64,000 bases of DNA from [Clostridium] polysaccharolyticum. GTDB taxonomy: Bacteria; Bacillota; Clostridia; Lachnospirales; Lachnospiraceae. Position 1 is the first letter of the stretch. The number at the start of each line of letters is the position of its first letter. Positions 27,036 to 34,968 of the stretch are shown here, one piece after another. The stretch is taken from positions 1 through 64,000 of the forward strand of contig NZ_FOHN01000013.1 in the NCBI RefSeq assembly GCF_900111595.1. The letters run 5' to 3'. Under the pieces are notes generated by a model. It saw only the letters and a program-made list of their open reading frames with translations. It searched no databases and had not been told where the DNA came from. The translations under genes and the position numbers were made by a program.

Positions 27036-28439
27036 ATGAAACCTTTTATGGGTGAAGACTTTTTGCTTTCAACAGAGACAGCAAAAACATTATTTCATGA
27101 ATATGGAAAAGAGATGCCAATTATTGATTTCCATAATCATTTAAATACAAAAGAAATATATGAAAATAAATGCTACGACAACATTGCTGATGTATGGTTA
27201 GGTGGCGATCATTATAAATGGCGTGCTATGAGAACGTACGGTTTTTCTGAAGAAGTAGTTACAGGAAAATGTGACCCATATGAGCGTTTCCTAGCATGGG
27301 CAGAAACCATACAGAATTCTTTGGGAAATCCATTATATCACTGGACGCACCTTGAACTGCAGAGATACTTTGGAATTACAACTCCTTTAAATAAGGATAC
27401 AGCCAAAGAAATATGGGATGTATGTAATGCAAAGTTACAGACACAAGAATATTCTATTCGGAACTTATTAAGAATGCAGGGCATTGAAGTACTTTGTACA
27501 ACAGATGATCCAGTGGACTCTTTAGAGTACCATAAACTATTAAAAGAGGAAGGCTTTGAAATTAAAGTTCTTCCAACTTTTCGCCCAGACAAAGCGATTG
27601 CAATTGAAAAGCCTGGTTTTACGGAATATATTGAAACTTTAGGAAATACAGTAAATAGAAAACTGGAAAATGTAACAGACATATTAGCTGCTTTAAAGAA
27701 ACGTTTACAGTATTTTATAGAAATTGGCTGCTGTGTCAGTGATCATAGTATTGAAAATAATTTTTTCGTAGAAACTACAGTGGAAGAAGTGGATAGTATT
27801 CTGAAAAAAGCATTAACAGGTGGACAGCTTACAGAAGATGAGTGTGCAAAGTATCATGGATACATATTATCTGAGTTAGGACGTGAGTATGCAAAACAGA
27901 AACTTGTTATGCAGGTTCACATTGGGGCAATCCGTAATAACTCCTCTCGTTTATTTGAAAAATTAGGTGTAGATGTTGGTGCAGATGGTGTAACAGATAT
28001 GAACTTTGCACCACAATTATCCAGATTGTTAGATTCTATGGATAGAATCAATGAACTTCCAAAAGTTATTTTATATAACTTAAATGAAAAGGATTTCCAG
28101 ATGCTTGCGGTTATGATGGGCAACTTCCAGAGTAATGAAGAAGGAATCCGTGGCAAAGTACAGTTAGGAAGTGCATGGTGGTTCCTTGACAATAAACCGG
28201 GAATAGAACGTCATTTTGAAACACTTGCAAGTGCAGGTCTTGTAAGTACTTTTGTGGGAATGTTAACAGATTCAAGAAGTTTCTTATCTTTCCCAAGACA
28301 TGAATACTTCAGAAGAGTTATTTGTAATATGGTAGGAAAATACGTGGAAAATGGAGAATATCCAAATGACGTGAAATATCTTGGTTCCATGATTCAGAAT
28401 ATCTGTTATTACAATGCAAAGAATTATTTTAGATTATAG
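27036..28439 (+). CDS. uxaC: Glucuronate isomerase
   Basis: A 467-residue amidohydrolase-superfamily enzyme converting D-glucuronate to D-fructuronate (and D-galacturonate to D-tagaturonate). The metal-binding DFHNHL lies near residue 28, and WWFLDNKPG and FPRHEYFRR are conserved near the C-terminus. ATG 27036 follows GGGAGG; a longer frame from within uxuB was rejected. The absence of uxaA/uxaB nearby suggests glucuronate rather than galacturonate is the substrate of this operon. Confidence 0.95.
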   Translation: MKPFMGEDFLLSTETAKTLFHEYGKEMPIIDFHNHLNTKEIYENKCYDNIADVWLGGDHYKWRAMRTYGFSEEVVTGKCDPYERFLAWAETIQNSLGNPLYHWTHLELQRYFGITTPLNKDTAKEIWDVCNAKLQTQEYSIRNLLRMQGIEVLCTTDDPVDSLEYHKLLKEEGFEIKVLPTFRPDKAIAIEKPGFTEYIETLGNTVNRKLENVTDILAALKKRLQYFIEIGCCVSDHSIENNFFVETTVEEVDSILKKALTGGQLTEDECAKYHGYILSELGREYAKQKLVMQVHIGAIRNNSSRLFEKLGVDVGADGVTDMNFAPQLSRLLDSMDRINELPKVILYNLNEKDFQMLAVMMGNFQSNEEGIRGKVQLGSAWWFLDNKPGIERHFETLASAGLVSTFVGMLTDSRSFLSFPRHEYFRRVICNMVGKYVENGEYPNDVKYLGSMIQNICYYNAKNYFRL

Positions 28440-28451
28440 GAGGAGACAGAC

Positions 28452-29090
28452 ATGGAAAAAATTTTTAAACAATTTAGGGAACTTGGTATTATTCCAGTAG
28501 TAGTGCTAGATAATGCAAAAGATGCAGCACCTTTAGCAAAAGCCTTATGTGAAGGCGGCCTTCCAGTAGCAGAAGTTACATTCCGTACAGATGCGGCCGA
28601 AGAATCCATCCGTATCATGAGTGAACAATATCCAGATATGTTAGTTGGTGCAGGAACTGTATTAACAACAGAACAAGTAGATCGTGCAGTTGCAGCAGGT
28701 GCAAAATTCATTGTAAGCCCCGGTACAAATCCTCGAATCGTAAAATACTGCGTAGAAAAAGGCATTCCAATCTGTCCAGGTACTACAAATCCAAGTGATA
28801 TCGAGCAAGCATTGGAAAACGGCTTAAAGGTTGTGAAATTCTTCCCAGCAGAACCAGCAGGTGGACTTCCAATGATTAAAGCTATGGCAGCACCATATGT
28901 AGACGTAATGTTTATGCCAACAGGCGGAATTAAGCCAAGCAACATAAGAAGATACTTAGAATATGATCGTATTATTGCCTGTGGCGGAAGCTGGATGGTT
29001 CCAGGTGATTTAGTAAAAGCAGGTGAATTTAATAAGATTACAGAGCTTACAAAGGAAGCTGTTGAGATTGTAAAAGAAGTTCGTGGTTAA
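28452..29090 (+). CDS. eda: KDPG/KHG aldolase
   Basis: 212 residues. Cleaves 2-keto-3-deoxy-6-phosphogluconate to pyruvate and glyceraldehyde 3-phosphate. Schiff-base Lys129 in KVVKFFPAE and Glu41 in AEVTFR are present. It lies 12 bp after uxaC with AGGAGGAGAC upstream. The kinase (kdgK) that makes its substrate is not in the cluster, nor is a hexuronate transporter. Confidence 0.96.
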   Translation: MEKIFKQFRELGIIPVVVLDNAKDAAPLAKALCEGGLPVAEVTFRTDAAEESIRIMSEQYPDMLVGAGTVLTTEQVDRAVAAGAKFIVSPGTNPRIVKYCVEKGIPICPGTTNPSDIEQALENGLKVVKFFPAEPAGGLPMIKAMAAPYVDVMFMPTGGIKPSNIRRYLEYDRIIACGGSWMVPGDLVKAGEFNKITELTKEAVEIVKEVRG

Positions 29091-29124
29091 TCTGGCTGGA
29101 TAGAAATGAACTGTAAATTAACAC

Positions 29125-29796
29125 TTATAATTTTTTTATTATGCCATTTTTAATGAGATATCTTGTGTTAGTACATTCAATAATTTCATGATCATGAGAA
29201 TTCATGATAATTGTAGTGCCTTTATGGTTTAATTCTTGAAACAGTTTCATTATAATTTTTTTGTTTTCAGGATCAAGAGAAGCAGTTGGTTCGTCTGCAA
29301 ATAAAATGCTTGGTTGTTTTATACATGCACGTAATATTGCGACACGCTGTTTCTCACCTAAGGATAAATGGTCCGTATTTTCTGCTAATAAATGATGGAT
29401 GTTTAGGATACGGGATAATGTATCAATTTTTTGCTTTATGGCTATCACATTACGCCTCTGTATATAAAGAGGAATTAAAATATTTTCATAGACGGATATA
29501 CTTTCTATAAGTCCTAAATTTTGTGGGATATATCCAAAATTAACTTTTCTAATGTTGGCATTTATAGCATCTTTACGAAAGCTGATTTTCTTATGGTTCA
29601 ACCAGTAATCTCCACAGTCAAATGATTCAATTAGTGCTAATATTTTAAGAAGAGTAGTTTTGCCAGCACCAGAGGTCCCAGTAATAGCGACAAAATCTCC
29701 TTTATTTATGTATAAGCTTAAATTGTTTAAAATTATTTTGGTGTCCTGTTTGCTTGTAGTACGTTTACATAGATTCTCTATTTTTATAATGCACAT
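29125..29796 (-). CDS. ABC transporter ATP-binding protein of the accessory cassette
   Basis: 223 residues, MacB/LolD-type ATPase. Walker A GTSGAGKTT (~39-47), Q-loop IPQNLGL, signature LSLGEKQR, Walker B ILFADEPTASLD, and H-loop NSHDHE are all present, so it should be active. It resembles ATPases of lactococcin-972-group bacteriocin exporters and other FtsX-linked systems. It is the last gene of the cassette, 14 bp after the larger half-permease; AGGAGG lies upstream of the ATG. It converges on eda with no clear terminator between. Confidence 0.9.
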   Translation of the reverse strand: MCIIKIENLCKRTTSKQDTKIILNNLSLYINKGDFVAITGTSGAGKTTLLKILALIESFDCGDYWLNHKKISFRKDAINANIRKVNFGYIPQNLGLIESISVYENILIPLYIQRRNVIAIKQKIDTLSRILNIHHLLAENTDHLSLGEKQRVAILRACIKQPSILFADEPTASLDPENKKIIMKLFQELNHKGTTIIMNSHDHEIIECTNTRYLIKNGIIKKL

Positions 29797-29810
29797 AAAG
29801 TAAAGGCCTC

Positions 29811-30902
29811 CTAAGCCATAGTTTTTTTTAATAAGCGTCTAGTAGCAAGATGTACTAATATTGTAATTAGAAATAAAACACTGAATAATATACTAATATC
29901 CCAACATATAATCTGTTTTTTTTCACTATGTGTAACCAAACGATATATTATTTCGAGGGTACAGGCAGCTAACATGTTAAGGAATTGAGGAAAAGTTAAG
30001 ACAAGTGACAACTCTATGTAACTCATTCCTTGTTCATAGAGTATTAGTATTGATTCTTTGCTTTTTAGTATATAAATATAAATTTGATAAACAATACTAA
30101 ATACAATTGAAAAAAGCATTGTAATTAGCATTACTTTATTGTGTACATTTATATATTCTGATTTCGAGTTTATATTGTTCATCTCTCTAATTGGAGTTTT
30201 ATTCTCCGTATTAATACCAAGATTCGAAACAGAATGTAATTTTCCTTCATCTACAGTTAGAGCTAATGTACTTAAGCTGCAGCTAGACATACTCAAAAAG
30301 TTCATATTTAGTGTTAAGATAAGATTATCGTTGCTTTGGGTTAATATTTTTCCAAAGTTTAAGTTTTTCCCTGCTACATTTAGAAACATAAATTTATAAT
30401 CTATCCCCATAATGCCAATAATTTCAGCCTCTTCAGTATGTTTGCTAGATGTTAAGGAAACCTTATCTCCAATGTTATATTTTTGAGTAAGTGCTCCCCC
30501 AATAACAATACCATTTTTTTTGGTTTTATTAAGCCACTTTCCCTTAGTTAAAGGGTAATGAAATTTTGATAAATATTCATTTAAATATACAAGGGTTGTA
30601 TGTGTTTCGTTAATTTGAGCTTTTGTATCTAAAAGTTCGAATCCGACAAAGGAGTTTAAGTTGTTATTCTGTATCATATTTACAAAGTCCTTGGAATTGA
30701 TATTGGTATTATTAAAAAAAGGCTGAGATAAATAATGAGCATTTATAGGGAATTTTGTAAAAATATTTTCTTTATCTAGCATAGATAAATGTTCATCAAC
30801 TGTAAGGTAAAATAAAATCATAAACATATGAAAGAACATTATGACACCCATAATGTTCTGCTTTTTCATTATCTTATAATAATTTGAGATGATTTTTAGC
30901 AT
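29811..30902 (-). CDS. FtsX-like ABC permease subunit with extracytoplasmic domain
   Basis: 363 residues. One N-terminal helix (~18-35), an ectodomain of about 200 residues with the MacB-type pattern GALTQKYNIGDKVSL, then three C-terminal helices (~255-280, 300-325, 335-355). This is the topology of MacB/FtsX half-permeases that act on substrates at or outside the membrane rather than by classic import. It overlaps the smaller permease gene by 29 nt. The A+T content is well above the flanking metabolic genes. Confidence 0.8.
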   Translation of the reverse strand: MLKIISNYYKIMKKQNIMGVIMFFHMFMILFYLTVDEHLSMLDKENIFTKFPINAHYLSQPFFNNTNINSKDFVNMIQNNNLNSFVGFELLDTKAQINETHTTLVYLNEYLSKFHYPLTKGKWLNKTKKNGIVIGGALTQKYNIGDKVSLTSSKHTEEAEIIGIMGIDYKFMFLNVAGKNLNFGKILTQSNDNLILTLNMNFLSMSSCSLSTLALTVDEGKLHSVSNLGINTENKTPIREMNNINSKSEYINVHNKVMLITMLFSIVFSIVYQIYIYILKSKESILILYEQGMSYIELSLVLTFPQFLNMLAACTLEIIYRLVTHSEKKQIICWDISILFSVLFLITILVHLATRRLLKKTMA

Positions 30903-31380
30903 AGTTTATACCTATAATAATTTCATATAATAGTAATACAAATAGTTCCAATACAAATAAGCTATATGTAAAGTTTGTACTGGTTAAAAAGCAAAATAAA
31001 AAGTACAAAAGGTTACTTAACAACATTGGAAAAAGAAATATAACTGTGCTTTCTAAAATAATAAAACAGCTTATTTTCTTTTTAAAAAATCCATTTATGT
31101 ATAGAGTTTGAAATAATGACTTTCTCTTACTTATATAGTACATATATCCATTTATCAGAATAAGAAGCATAATTATAATAATAATAGTGTTACATATATT
31201 ATAATAAAATAGATTGAGTAAAATGTAAATTATTTTGTCTTTTTTTTGGGAGGGCAAATTACTGTACAAATCAATAAAGCCAAAGTTTAATATTATACAG
31301 GTTAAGAAAATCCCAATTATTTGCATATTAATTAATAATTTATTATTTCTTATACTAAGTATTATAATTTTAATAAACAT
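30874..31380 (-). CDS. Short FtsX-like half-permease
   Basis: 168 residues with four hydrophobic helices (about 15-35, 48-76, 100-127, 132-158) and almost no ectodomain. It looks like a partner to the 363-residue permease lacking the extracytoplasmic domain; together they would equal one large eight-helix immunity-type permease. It is extremely rich in Ile, Leu, Phe and Asn because of the A+T bias. TAGGAAC precedes the ATG. No characterised homologue is recognised. Confidence 0.7.
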   Translation of the reverse strand: MFIKIIILSIRNNKLLINMQIIGIFLTCIILNFGFIDLYSNLPSQKKDKIIYILLNLFYYNICNTIIIIIMLLILINGYMYYISKRKSLFQTLYINGFFKKKISCFIILESTVIFLFPMLLSNLLYFLFCFLTSTNFTYSLFVLELFVLLLYEIIIGINYAKNHLKLL

Positions 31381-31389
31381 AATCAGTTC

Positions 31390-31977
31390 CTATATATGAA
31401 AATTGGTTTTGTATACAATATTTGTACTAATCCATTTATACAACACGGGTATTTTTTTTATTATTATAAATACAACTAATCCAGCAATAATACCTGTAGT
31501 ATTCAAAATGATATCATCAATATCAATTATTCTGCTTGGATATTTAGTAATTAAATTTATAAAAAGTTGTAGTGTTTCCAACATAATACTACTTAAAAAT
31601 GATAAAAGGAATAAAGATATATATTTTCTATTCTTGTTTAAAAATCCTAAAAAGATTGGCAGTGGAAACAAAAGAATTAAATTTCCAATAATCTGTCTGT
31701 TGAATAGAGTGTTATTCTTTATTAAGTGACTTATAGATTGAAAAGGAATAAGCTGAATACTATCTGAAAGATTGTACTCAACGATACGGTCTGAAGTAGG
31801 CATCCTGATTGGCAATATTCCAGTACTAAAAATAAATAAAATATATATCTCTAGAATTCCTAAAAACCATAAGGTAATTTTATGCTGTTTGTGCATTATG
31901 TAGAAAAGTGCTGTTATAATAAAAATCACTAAAAACATAAATAAAAATGTTTGTGGAAAAAGTTGAATTGTTATCAT
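31390..31977 (-). CDS. VanZ-like family membrane protein
   Basis: 195 residues, five helices. The VanZ pattern is clear: IGNLILLFPLPIFLG, then LETLQLFIN and RIIDIDDIILNTTGIIAG near the C-terminus. VanZ lowers susceptibility to teicoplanin by an unknown route, and relatives occur in antibiotic and bacteriocin loci. ATG 31977 has GGGTGAT five nt upstream; GTG 31986 is an in-frame alternative adding three residues. It lies between the secreted protein and the permease genes and overlaps neither. Confidence 0.85.
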   Translation of the reverse strand: MITIQLFPQTFLFMFLVIFIITALFYIMHKQHKITLWFLGILEIYILFIFSTGILPIRMPTSDRIVEYNLSDSIQLIPFQSISHLIKNNTLFNRQIIGNLILLFPLPIFLGFLNKNRKYISLFLLSFLSSIMLETLQLFINLITKYPSRIIDIDDIILNTTGIIAGLVVFIIIKKIPVLYKWISTNIVYKTNFHI

Positions 31978-32001
31978 AGTTATCACCCATGCCTATCAGT
32001 T

Positions 32002-32427
32002 TTATTTATTGTATTTTATGTATAAATCAGCGTACCATTTAGAGCTCTTTATGTTATATTTTCCAGTTGATAGCATGCTATTTTTACCAAAGAGAAGTCT
32101 ATAATCACCGGATTTGTCTCCTTTTAATTTCGATGTAGAACCATGTACACTAGATACTGTGGTTGAATCAGAACCACTTCCTGTTGCAGCCCAACCCCAG
32201 ATATATTTTTTTTCAAGTTCAATCCATAAATCATCATTGTCATCACCAGTCATATTAGATGTTATAATTGTAACAGTTGGCGTTCCTGATGCATTATGAA
32301 TTCTACTTGTAGTGGAGCATGAAAAACTATAATGTGTAGTATACTCTTCTTCTGCGGCCAAAACTATTGTGCAGGTTGTAAGAAAAGCAAACATACAAGT
32401 TGCTCCAATTATATTTTTTATTTTCAT
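32002..32427 (-). CDS. Secreted protein of unknown function, first gene of the accessory cassette
   Basis: 141 residues with a signal peptide (MKIKNIIGATCMFAFLTTC, cleavage likely after LAA at ~25), leaving a ~116-residue polar mature protein rich in Ser, Thr, Gly and aromatic residues (IWGWAATGSGSDSTTVSS; KSSKWYADLYIKYNK). It has one cysteine after the signal and no hydrophobic anchor or sortase motif. It is not a recognisable lactococcin 972, but the size, secretion and neighbours (VanZ, permease pair, ATPase) fit an exported bacteriocin-like or envelope-active protein. AGAAGG precedes the ATG. Confidence 0.75.
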   Translation of the reverse strand: MKIKNIIGATCMFAFLTTCTIVLAAEEEYTTHYSFSCSTTSRIHNASGTPTVTIITSNMTGDDNDDLWIELEKKYIWGWAATGSGSDSTTVSSVHGSTSKLKGDKSGDYRLLFGKNSMLSTGKYNIKSSKWYADLYIKYNK

Positions 32428-32480
32428 TAATTTTTACCTTCTAAATTGTTTAAACTGTAGACTTTCCTATTTACTGGAAT

Positions 32481-32509
32481 ATTATAGGGAAAAAATATGT
32501 TATTGTCAA
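32481..32509 (-). promoter_or_regulatory. Consensus promoter of the accessory cassette
   Basis: On the minus strand TTGACA (32509-32504), 17-bp spacer, TATAAT (32486-32481): an exact match to the sigma-A consensus, 54 bp before the secreted-protein start codon. Strong constitutive transcription is expected unless repressed. Confidence 0.9.
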
Positions 32510-32584
32510 ATAAAAAATTTTTTTAGAAAAATTAGCAAATGCAAAATATTTAGCATCTGATAAAATAAAAATACATTAAAACAA

Positions 32585-32638
32585 CAAAAAAACAGAACTG
32601 TCCCCTAATACTTTTGTATTAGTAAGGGAACAGTCCTA
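32585..32638 (-). terminator. Terminator of the XRE regulator gene
   Basis: On plus, AGAACTGTCCCCTAATAC and GTATTAGTAAGGGAACAGTCCT pair with a small bulge around TTTT; on the minus strand this is followed by seven T. It separates the XRE gene from the cassette promoter. Confidence 0.75.
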
Positions 32639-32705
32639 TTTAATTTATGTACAGAAAATATTCTCGTATAAGAAACAGCATAGTATTTCCAATTCATTTT
32701 ACTTT

Positions 32706-33107
32706 TTACACATTTTGCTGATGCTTAAGTTTAATTTTTAGGATTTCAAGTAATTCTTCCTGATTGTTTTCATTAAGCTGAACTAGCAAAGGACAGAATT
32801 CTTCTAAAATTTTCACATTATTATCTTCTTCTGCGTCAGCTGCACTTGTAATCTGTAATTTGACATGGTCTGTTAGTGCAATATCTGTCTGTGGGGTGCC
32901 GTCAGCTGATGCACCTCGAAGTATGTAATCACAACTTACATGGAAGTATTCAGACATTTTAGCTATTACATCTCCTGTTGGCACTACCATGTTCTGTTCC
33001 ACTCGGCTTATGTTAGAACCATGTAAATCAACAATTACACCGAGTGCCTGTTGTGTTAAGTGAGCATTTTTGCGTAATGCTTTGATACGTTCCCCAATAC
33101 TTTTCAT
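32706..33107 (-). CDS. XRE-family helix-turn-helix regulator
   Basis: 133 residues. The N-terminal ~65 are a Cro/CI-type domain (GERIKALRKNAHLTQQALG, then GSNISRVEQ), followed by an acidic C-terminal region (DAEEDNNVKILEEFCPLL) that may mediate dimer formation. ATG 33107 is supported by GGAGGTG at six nt; GTG 33116 overlaps that site. A perfect palindrome upstream suggests autoregulation. It is the nearest regulator to the accessory cassette, but a terminator and separate promoter lie between them. Confidence 0.85.
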   Translation of the reverse strand: MKSIGERIKALRKNAHLTQQALGVIVDLHGSNISRVEQNMVVPTGDVIAKMSEYFHVSCDYILRGASADGTPQTDIALTDHVKLQITSAADAEEDNNVKILEEFCPLLVQLNENNQEELLEILKIKLKHQQNV

Positions 33108-33130
33108 AGTATCCACCTCCTATGTATAAA

Positions 33131-33147
33131 AAAAGATATAATCTTTT
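33131..33147. promoter_or_regulatory. Palindrome upstream of the XRE gene, candidate operator
   Basis: AAAAGAT-ATA-ATCTTTT, a perfect 17-bp inverted repeat 24 bp before the XRE start codon. It overlaps A+T-rich -10-like sequence. A site for the XRE protein itself is the simplest reading. Confidence 0.45.
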
Positions 33148-33290
33148 AAATAAATACTACCACACATTTACATATCAGACAAGAAAGAAACCTCTTTTTA
33201 TACCTTAGAAAGAAGCTGATTTGGCTGAAGTAGGACTATTAGGCTATAAGAAAACATATGTATATTTATTCAGAAATTTTAGTATTTGAA

Positions 33291-33322
33291 GAAAAAACAC
33301 TGGAGAGTTAGTTCCAGTGTTT
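33291..33322 (-). terminator. Terminator of the AI-2E transporter gene
   Basis: AAACACTGGA / TCCAGTGTTT with loop GAGTTAGT; on the minus strand the stem is followed by a T-rich run. Confidence 0.85.
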
Positions 33323-33328
33323 GCATGG

Positions 33329-34519
33329 TTACATATGAATTCCTTTTTTCTTTAACTTGCGGTTCATAAATTCATTTAGCAAAAATGCAAGAACTGCTAC
33401 AATAGGAACTCCAAGGAACATGCCAAGAACCCCAAAGTAAGCATCCCCTATCGTAATGGCAAAGATAACCCATATTGGTTTTAATCCAGTAGACTCACCT
33501 AGAATTTTAGGTCCTAAATACAATCCGTCAAATTGCTGTAAAATAAAAATCAGAATGGCAAATACAATGGCTTGAATAGGGTCTAGCAGCAAATAAATAA
33601 TTACTCCAGGAACAGCACCAATAAATGGACCAAAGTAAGGAATCATATTGGTTATGCCTACAATTGTGCTAAGAAGCACTGCATATGGCAGTTTAAGAAT
33701 AGACATAAGTACAAAGCATATCATTCCAATTATAAGAGAGTCCAGAAGCTTACCAAAAATAAAGCCACTAAAAATAGCATTACATTTAGAGGCTGTAGAA
33801 CAGAAGTAGTTGGCAGTATCCTTTGGTAAGAAGGCATAAACTAAACGTTTTGCATTTCTTATTAGCAGTTCTTTGTCAATTAAAATGTAAGCAGAAATTA
33901 CAATGGCAAGAATAATGTTAATCAGTGTCTTTACAATTGACATGGAAATATTAAATAGCAAAGGAAATGCATTGGTTACAATATTAGTTCCAAAATCAAC
34001 AAGAGGTGATCTTAAATCGTTAATCTTGTCGCGAATAAAGGCAACATCCAGATTTGGATAGCGTTCTTGAATGCCGTTTAAGAAATCATAAGCAGCATTG
34101 TACATATCAGGGAAACGATCCGTCAGATCCTGAAAACTGGCACCAAACTGGGGAACAATGTAAATCATTATGATACTTACTAGGCCTAGAGCAATAAAAT
34201 AAGATAATAAGATAGATAAAGTGTGACGAAGACTTAGTCTTAGCTTGGATTCATTAAATAGTTTTCCAAGAAGGTTATCCAGTTTTTTTACAATAGGATT
34301 TAATATATAGGCAATAAAAAATCCAATAAAGAAAGGAGACAGAGTACGAAAAAGGTTTGCTATTGTTTTTTGCGTTTTGCTCCAGTTTAAGATGCAGTAA
34401 ACAAGAATGCTACCAGTTATTATTACAAAAAGAGAGTAAATACATATGGTAAAGTACTTTGAATTTGTTTCAAAAACATTCCGTTTTTCTTTACCAGATT
34501 TGTGTTCATTTACGGACAT
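33329..34519 (-). CDS. AI-2E family transporter
   Basis: 396 residues with about eight transmembrane segments. The family's hallmarks are present: FFIGFFIAYILNPIV near the N-terminus, a polar region with DLTDRFPDMYN, and the C-terminal MIPYFGPFIGAVPG and GLKPIWVIFAITIGDAYFG. Members range from the autoinducer exporter TqsA to sodium/proton antiporters, so the substrate is open. AAGGAACTGAGGAAT precedes the ATG. Monocistronic between its terminator and the tRNA-Lys region. Confidence 0.9.
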   Translation of the reverse strand: MSVNEHKSGKEKRNVFETNSKYFTICIYSLFVIITGSILVYCILNWSKTQKTIANLFRTLSPFFIGFFIAYILNPIVKKLDNLLGKLFNESKLRLSLRHTLSILLSYFIALGLVSIIMIYIVPQFGASFQDLTDRFPDMYNAAYDFLNGIQERYPNLDVAFIRDKINDLRSPLVDFGTNIVTNAFPLLFNISMSIVKTLINIILAIVISAYILIDKELLIRNAKRLVYAFLPKDTANYFCSTASKCNAIFSGFIFGKLLDSLIIGMICFVLMSILKLPYAVLLSTIVGITNMIPYFGPFIGAVPGVIIYLLLDPIQAIVFAILIFILQQFDGLYLGPKILGESTGLKPIWVIFAITIGDAYFGVLGMFLGVPIVAVLAFLLNEFMNRKLKKKGIHM

Positions 34520-34642
34520 ATTCCTCAGTTCCTTTCTATTCTTTAAACATATTTTAAAATAAGTTGAATGTATTATCTTTTATCAATATTATAGACTGAA
34601 AGAGAATGGAGCGCAATAAAATATAATTTTTTAAAAAAAAGC

Positions 34643-34671
34643 TTGCTTTTTTAGGTTTAATCATATATAAT
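34643..34671 (+). promoter_or_regulatory. Promoter of tRNA-Lys(CTT)
   Basis: TTGCTT (34643-34648), 17-bp spacer, TATAAT (34666-34671), about 40 bp upstream of the tRNA. Confidence 0.7.
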
Positions 34672-34711
34672 CATACTTGCGTTAAGGCAATGAATTAAAT
34701 TTAATAAATAA

Positions 34712-34784
34712 GCGCTTCTAGCTCAGTTGGTAGAGCACCTGACTCTTAATCAGGGTGTCCAGGGTTCGAACCCCTGGAGGCGCA
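34712..34784 (+). tRNA. tRNA-Lys (CTT)
   Basis: Acceptor arms GCGCTTC and GAGGCGC (one wobble), D-arm AGCTCAGTTGGTAGAGC, anticodon CTT at 34745-34747 in a stem CCTGA/TCAGG, T-arm GGGTTCGAACCCC, discriminator A. A single tRNA with its own promoter, directly upstream of a restriction-modification locus. Confidence 0.97.
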
Positions 34785-34789
34785 TCTCA

Positions 34790-34836
34790 AGGTCCTTGTT
34801 TAGCGAACATATGAGTCGTTGGGTAAGGGCTTTTTA
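34790..34836 (+). terminator. Probable terminator after tRNA-Lys
   Basis: AGGTCCTTGTTTAGCGA can pair with TCGTTGGGTAAGGGCT using several G-T pairs, followed by five T. The remaining ~130 bp before the methylase show no gene. Confidence 0.55.
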
Positions 34837-34968
34837 TTTGCTAAGCATTCGAACATAAATTCGACAAAACATTTTTAAGGAAAAGAGTATCTGAAGCTTG
34901 ATTTCCTGTAAATTAGAAAATGTTTTTGTGGTATACTAGTACCAGAGCAAAAAAACGGAGGAAGAATT

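Noticed and set aside
31403-31729. Plus-strand 108-residue frame opposite the VanZ-like gene
   Set aside because: It is a product of extreme A+T content; the minus-strand frame has the VanZ motifs.
32002-32427. Direct call of the secreted protein as lactococcin 972
   Set aside because: Size, secretion and neighbours are similar, but the conserved lactococcin 972 sequence features were not found, so only a bacteriocin-like role is suggested.
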